From contig DFTB01000017.1 in the NCBI GenBank assembly GCA_002382975.1, positions 1 to 64,000 of the forward strand: DNA of 64,000 nucleotides. Direction: 5' to 3'. This document shows positions 60,723-64,000 of this stretch, in pieces. The notes beneath the pieces are model-generated. The model saw only the letters and a program-made list of their open reading frames with translations. It did not search any database and was not told where the DNA came from. Source of the stretch: Fibrobacter sp. UBA4223. GTDB lineage: Bacteria; Fibrobacterota; Fibrobacteria; Fibrobacterales; Fibrobacteraceae. Every line of letters begins with the position of its first letter. Within the stretch, counting starts at the first letter, position 1. A program made the translations under genes and the position numbers.

Positions 60723-61748
60723 CTACTTGTTGTTTGCCTTGTAATACTTGATCATCTTCGGGATGACCTCTTCGACGGTGCCGTTGATCACGTAGTCAGC
60801 GATAGCGTTGATCGGGGCGTCGGGGTCGGAGTTCACGGAGATGATGATTCCTGAATCCTGCATGCCGGCGAGGTGCTGAATCTGGCCGGAAATACCGCAG
60901 GCGATATACACCTTCGGGCGTACGGTCACGCCGGTCTGGCCAATCTGGCGGTCATGATCGGCAAAGCCCGCGTCGATAGCGGCACGGCTTGCGCCCACTT
61001 CGGCGTGGAGTTCCTTCGCCAGTTCGAACAGCATGTCGAAGTTTTCCTTGGAGCCCATGCCGTAACCACCGGCCACCACGATGGGTGCGCCCTTGAGGTT
61101 GTGCTTGGCCTTTTCCACATGGCGTTCCAGCACCTTGACCACGTATTCCGTTTCCGGCACGTACTTGGCCACGTCGTGCTTGATGACTTCGCCCTTGTAG
61201 TTCGGGTCCACGATTTCCTTCTTCATCACGCCTTCGCGCACCGTCGCCATCTGCGGGCGGTGTTCCGGGTTCACAATCGTTGCGACGATGTTACCGCCGA
61301 ACGCCGGGCGAATCTGGCAGAGCTGGTTTTCGTAGAACTTCTTCACGCCACCGATGCTCATTTCGAAGCTGTCGATTTCGAGTTCGGTACAGTCAGCGGT
61401 AAGGCCGCTGTGCATGGCGCTAGAAATACGCGGGCCGAGGTCACGGCCAATCACCGTTGCACCGAGCAAGCAAATCTGCGGCTGCTCTTCCTTGAAGAGG
61501 TTCACCACAAGCGATGCGTGCGGGTTGGTGGTGTAGGGGAAGAGCCCTTCGGCGTCAAACACATGGACCTTGTCCACACCGTAGGGGAACACCTGCTTTT
61601 CAATTCCGTCGAGGCCCTTGCCTGCGCAGATGCACTCGAGCTGAACGCCGAGCGTGTTGGCGAGCTTGCGGCCCTTGGACAAAAGTTCGAGGGAAACATC
61701 GACAATGGTCGTGCCCTCAATTTCGCAATATACAAATACGTTATTCAT
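60723..61748 (-). CDS. etfA: Electron transfer flavoprotein alpha subunit
   Basis: 341 residues. The ETF alpha C-terminal FAD domain is clear: VAGGYGMGSKENF, VGASRAAIDAGFADHDRQIGQTG in parts, KVYIACGISGQIQHLAGM in parts, and NSDPDAPINAIADYVI. The N-terminal part holds LLSKGRKLAN and the GATVIGRDLGPRIS segment. With EtfB it carries electrons from the dehydrogenase. It is 3 bases after etfB and 9 bases before the dehydrogenase gene. Confidence 0.96.
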   Translation of the reverse strand: MNNVFVYCEIEGTTIVDVSLELLSKGRKLANTLGVQLECICAGKGLDGIEKQVFPYGVDKVHVFDAEGLFPYTTNPHASLVVNLFKEEQPQICLLGATVIGRDLGPRISSAMHSGLTADCTELEIDSFEMSIGGVKKFYENQLCQIRPAFGGNIVATIVNPEHRPQMATVREGVMKKEIVDPNYKGEVIKHDVAKYVPETEYVVKVLERHVEKAKHNLKGAPIVVAGGYGMGSKENFDMLFELAKELHAEVGASRAAIDAGFADHDRQIGQTGVTVRPKVYIACGISGQIQHLAGMQDSGIIISVNSDPDAPINAIADYVINGTVEEVIPKMIKYYKANNK

Positions 61749-61751
61749 AGG

Positions 61752-62633
61752 CTAGCCAATAATCTTCCCGTCTAAAAGTTCCTTGATAAGTCCTTCGACG
61801 TCGGCGTCGCTTGCGGTGAGCGTGCGGCTTTCCTTCGCCTTGAACACGATGTTCTTGACAGCCTTCACGTTCGTCGGCGAACCGGCCTTACCGATCTGGG
61901 CAGGGTCTGCGTCAATGTCGGCTGCACCCCACTGCGGAATGTTCAGGTAGGGCTTCTTCGCGATGAGGGCTTCGTACTTTTCGGCGTCTTCCGGCTTGCG
62001 TTCGGCAACCACGGTCGCGTTCTTGAACTTCATGAGGCGCTTTGCGCTGCGCGGACGGCACGGGGCCGCACTTCCGTTCACGGTCACGACCAGCGGGAGC
62101 GGTGCTTCCACCGTTTCCACACCACCGTCGATGTGGCGGCGAATCACGACCTTGCGGGCCTTTTCGTCGAGACTCAAAATTTCTTCGGCGTAAGTCACCT
62201 GTGTAAGTCCCAGCTTTTCTGCAATCTGCGGACCGACCTGTGCGGTATCGCCGTCGATAGCCTGGCGGCCACCGAGGATAATGTCGTAGTCGCCAATCTT
62301 CTTGACGGCCTGGGCGAGCGTGTAGCTCGTAGCGAGAGTGTCAGCACCACCGAGCGGGCGGTCCGTCACCACGAAACCCTCGTCGGCACCGCGGTACAGA
62401 GCTTCGCGGACGACTTCGGCAGACTTCGGGAGACCCATCGTCAGCACAGAAATGGTGGAACCCGGGAACTGGTCCTTCAAACGAAGGGCTTGCTCCAGGG
62501 CGTTCAGGTCTTCGGGGTTGAAGACCGCGGGCAATGCGGCACGATTGATGGTTCCCTGCTCCGTCATGGCATCGGGGCCCACGTTTCGTGTATCAGGTAC
62601 TTGCTTAGCAAGCACAACGATTTTAAGACTCAT
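61752..62633 (-). CDS. etfB: Electron transfer flavoprotein beta subunit
   Basis: 293 residues from the ATG at 62633, chosen because LKIVVLAKQVPDTRNVG begins there; the longer frame adds an unconserved 16 residues. Motifs: AALPAVFNPEDLNALEQALRL, the AMP/FAD loop VLTMGLPKSAEVVREALYRGAD in parts, and GRQAIDGDTAQVGPQIAEKLG. Slightly longer than the usual 255-265 residues. The first gene of the operon with etfA and the dehydrogenase. No clear ribosome site is visible. Confidence 0.96.
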   Translation of the reverse strand: MSLKIVVLAKQVPDTRNVGPDAMTEQGTINRAALPAVFNPEDLNALEQALRLKDQFPGSTISVLTMGLPKSAEVVREALYRGADEGFVVTDRPLGGADTLATSYTLAQAVKKIGDYDIILGGRQAIDGDTAQVGPQIAEKLGLTQVTYAEEILSLDEKARKVVIRRHIDGGVETVEAPLPLVVTVNGSAAPCRPRSAKRLMKFKNATVVAERKPEDAEKYEALIAKKPYLNIPQWGAADIDADPAQIGKAGSPTNVKAVKNIVFKAKESRTLTASDADVEGLIKELLDGKIIG

Positions 62634-62869
62634 ATTTGTTTTTTGTTTATGGTTTAGATGTTTGCTCTCTACAAGATACATTTATTTGACGGTATGACTA
62701 CCGGGCAAAGCCTATATTTACCTTGCATGTGTCTTATCTCTTTTTCTGAGTGGAACACCGACAATCTCTACCGAGGGAATGTAAGAAACGCGTAGTAATT
62801 TTGACAAGAACTCCGGCGTAACACCCGTTTTTGCTCAGGGGAGGTCGCCGGACAAAAGCTTAAGCAGAA

Positions 62870-62882
62870 ATTGGGCTATATT
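62870..62882 (+). promoter_or_regulatory. Putative TATATTT promoter box before the lipoprotein gene
   Basis: GGGCTATATTTAG lies about 35 bases before the ATG at 62913; no strong -35 box is seen 17 bases upstream. The rest of the 279-base gap to etfB contains no gene. Confidence 0.4.
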
Positions 62883-62912
62883 TAGTGTAAGCTATTCTCG
62901 AATGGAGAAACG

Positions 62913-63746
62913 ATGAACATATTGCGTGGATTTTGTGTTACGGCGCTCACCTGTTGCGCGCTTGCATTTTTGGCGTGTTCCGGCAACGAAAGTGCTGGCA
63001 AGACGGCCGAAAACCAGCCGATAGGCAACCTTTCCGAAAAACTTGTTGGCAAGTGGATCCATGCCGAAACCGATGGTGCTCCCGTGCTCACCAACCAGAA
63101 GTCCGTGAGAACCTTTGCCCTTGAAGATTCTGTCATGAAGGTTTACAACAGTATGGCCCTGAACGATGTGGGCGCATGGTGGGAACACAAGAAGAACATG
63201 GATATCGCCATAGACGGCAACCGGATAATCCTGAAGGCGAAATACGACAACGGCAAGTCTGTCACTACCGAAATGACGGTGACCGCTATTACCGACAAGG
63301 ACATGCGTTTTGACGCCAAGACCACCTTGTTCAATGACGGCGAAGCTTATGCAGAAATTGCCCCGCGGCACGAACGGTTTGTTCGGGTGGAAAAGGATTA
63401 TAGCCAGGAAATACTTGGTGTTTGGGAAGGCCATGTCACCAGTGAGCAATCCGCCTACGATGACCACAAGCAGCACCGCTGGGAATACAGGGACGATGGT
63501 ACCTATTCTTATATGGGTCTAACTGAAGATGGCGAGTGGGAAGACGATGTCAATTCCAAGGGAAACTACTTTGTCGATGGCAACTTGCTCTGCACCCGCT
63601 GGAAAAACGTGGGAGACAGTACGGAACATCGAGAATGGTGGGAAATAGAATCTATTGAAAACGACGTGATGAACTGGACCGCTCTCCGCAAAAGCGAAAA
63701 TGATTCCCTTTATACGGCAACCTTCAGCATGCACCGCGTCCAATAG
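62913..63746 (+). CDS. Lipocalin-like lipoprotein
   Basis: 277 residues. Signal peptide and lipobox: ALAFLAC|SGNES. Two related beta-rich halves each begin with a KW/W-G-W pattern: LVGKWIHAETDG (about residue 44) and ILGVWEGHVTSE (about 170), followed by strands with FALEDSVMKVY and WEYRDDGTYSY. This resembles small lipocalin-like domains of Bacteroidetes/Fibrobacteres lipoproteins. TGGAGAAACG precedes the ATG. Single gene; function unknown. Confidence 0.85.
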   Translation: MNILRGFCVTALTCCALAFLACSGNESAGKTAENQPIGNLSEKLVGKWIHAETDGAPVLTNQKSVRTFALEDSVMKVYNSMALNDVGAWWEHKKNMDIAIDGNRIILKAKYDNGKSVTTEMTVTAITDKDMRFDAKTTLFNDGEAYAEIAPRHERFVRVEKDYSQEILGVWEGHVTSEQSAYDDHKQHRWEYRDDGTYSYMGLTEDGEWEDDVNSKGNYFVDGNLLCTRWKNVGDSTEHREWWEIESIENDVMNWTALRKSENDSLYTATFSMHRVQ

Positions 63747-63778
63747 TTGACACTTCCTGTAACCAGCAACTCTAATAC

Positions 63779-63817
63779 ATACAACCTAACCCCTAGATCC
63801 TAACCCCTAATCCCTAT
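63779..63817. repeat. Telomere-like degenerate repeat directly before pyrH
   Basis: CCTAACCCCTAGATCCTAAC-type units, the reverse complement of the repeat after the CNNM-type gene at 29851. The array ends one base before the pyrH ATG, so the normal ribosome site is replaced by repeat sequence. Confidence 0.75.
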
Positions 63818-63818
63818 T

Positions 63819-64000
63819 ATGAAATTCAAACGCATTCTTCTCAAACTCAGTGGCGAAGCCCTCGCAGGCGAAAAGGGCCACGGTATCGATAACCAGATTC
63901 TCTCCGACATGGCGTCCGAAATTGCCTCCATTGTCAAGCAGGGCGTGCAGGTTGCCCTCGTAATAGGCGGCGGCAACCTCGTTCGCGGCATTTCCGCTTC
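63819..64000 (+). CDS. pyrH: UMP kinase, 3' end outside window
   Basis: The first 60 codons are visible. [22 protein letters not shown] is, in parts, the conserved N-terminus of bacterial UMP kinase, and [13 protein letters not shown] is the phosphate-binding loop. It phosphorylates UMP to UDP for nucleotide and sugar-nucleotide synthesis. It commonly follows tsf; here a 15.6 kb stretch lies between. No Shine-Dalgarno sequence is visible, because a repeat reaches the start codon. Confidence 0.95.
   Translation, partial: MKFKRILLKLSGEALAGEKGHGIDNQILSDMASEIASIVKQGVQVALVIGGGNLVRGISA

Noticed and set aside
59475..60854. 459-residue open frame on the plus strand
   Set aside because: It lies wholly opposite the acyl-CoA dehydrogenase and the end of etfA. 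Its composition is that of an antisense shadow in a codon-biased gene, and the minus-strand protein has clear family motifs.

Overview
The window looks like a chromosomal segment of a Fibrobacter species (FCB group). The main evidence is three lipoproteins (51.7-58.6 kb) built from the Fibrobacter succinogenes major paralogous (FISUMP) domain, plus a divergent FISUMP-like protein at 38.8 kb. Other support is the recurrent TATATT(T) promoter element and the overall gene content. No tRNA, rRNA or CRISPR array was seen.

Region 1 (1-26.3 kb) is a surface-polysaccharide locus. An IS256-family transposase, cut by the window start, abuts a long minus-strand run read from 18.1 kb down to 1 kb. That run holds an IspD/TarI-like cytidylyltransferase, an NAD-sugar epimerase, a DegT aminotransferase, two family 2 glycosyltransferases, an ATP-grasp enzyme, an SDR, an SMP-30 protein, LicD, a Wzx-type flippase, an acyltransferase, UDP-galactopyranose mutase and a DUF4422 protein. 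Inside it sit PEP mutase (fused to a nucleotidyltransferase), phosphonopyruvate decarboxylase and a phosphonoacetaldehyde reductase next to LicD. Together these suggest a glycan decorated with a phosphonate, probably 2-hydroxyethylphosphonate. Divergently transcribed hddA-gmhA-hddC-gmhB would make GDP-D-glycero-D-manno-heptose. A TagA/CpsF-type transferase, a CotH-like protein, a Wzc-type tyrosine autokinase and a probable outer-membrane protein complete the export and assembly set.

Region 2 (26.3-31.1 kb) has housekeeping genes: an SppA-type S49 peptidase fused to an outer-membrane-barrel-like N-terminus, a CNNM/CorC-type membrane protein, and rplM-rpsI. rpsI has no in-frame ATG/GTG/TTG at its conserved N-terminus and appears to start at ATC.

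Region 3 (31.2-39.7 kb) is the best candidate for an undescribed system. A module is present twice. Each copy has a minus-strand sigma-70-like regulator and, divergent from it, an M50B-like membrane metalloprotease (HEMAH) followed by a small helical protein. Each regulator has TGACA-N5-TGTCA palindromes upstream. Each protease has a TTGACA-N17-GATAWG promoter. The second copy adds a membrane-anchored FISUMP-like protein. A PD-(D/E)XK transposase-like gene and a regulator remnant lie between the copies.

Region 4 (39.8-46.3 kb) is visibly AT-rich, with two genes: a cytoplasmic right-handed beta-helix protein and a 1408-residue soluble FtsK-type ATPase with a roughly 1000-residue helical-repeat tail.

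Region 5 (46.3-64 kb): rpsB-tsf is separated from pyrH (cut by the window end) by about 15.6 kb. That interval holds a nitroreductase, a PIN toxin-antitoxin pair, a YoeB toxin-antitoxin pair, a coiled-coil protein with a palindromic promoter, the FISUMP lipoproteins, a HEPN-like protein, an etfB-etfA-acyl-CoA dehydrogenase operon and a lipoprotein. Composite hairpin repeats, REP-like hairpins and TTAGGGG-like degenerate repeats lie between genes.
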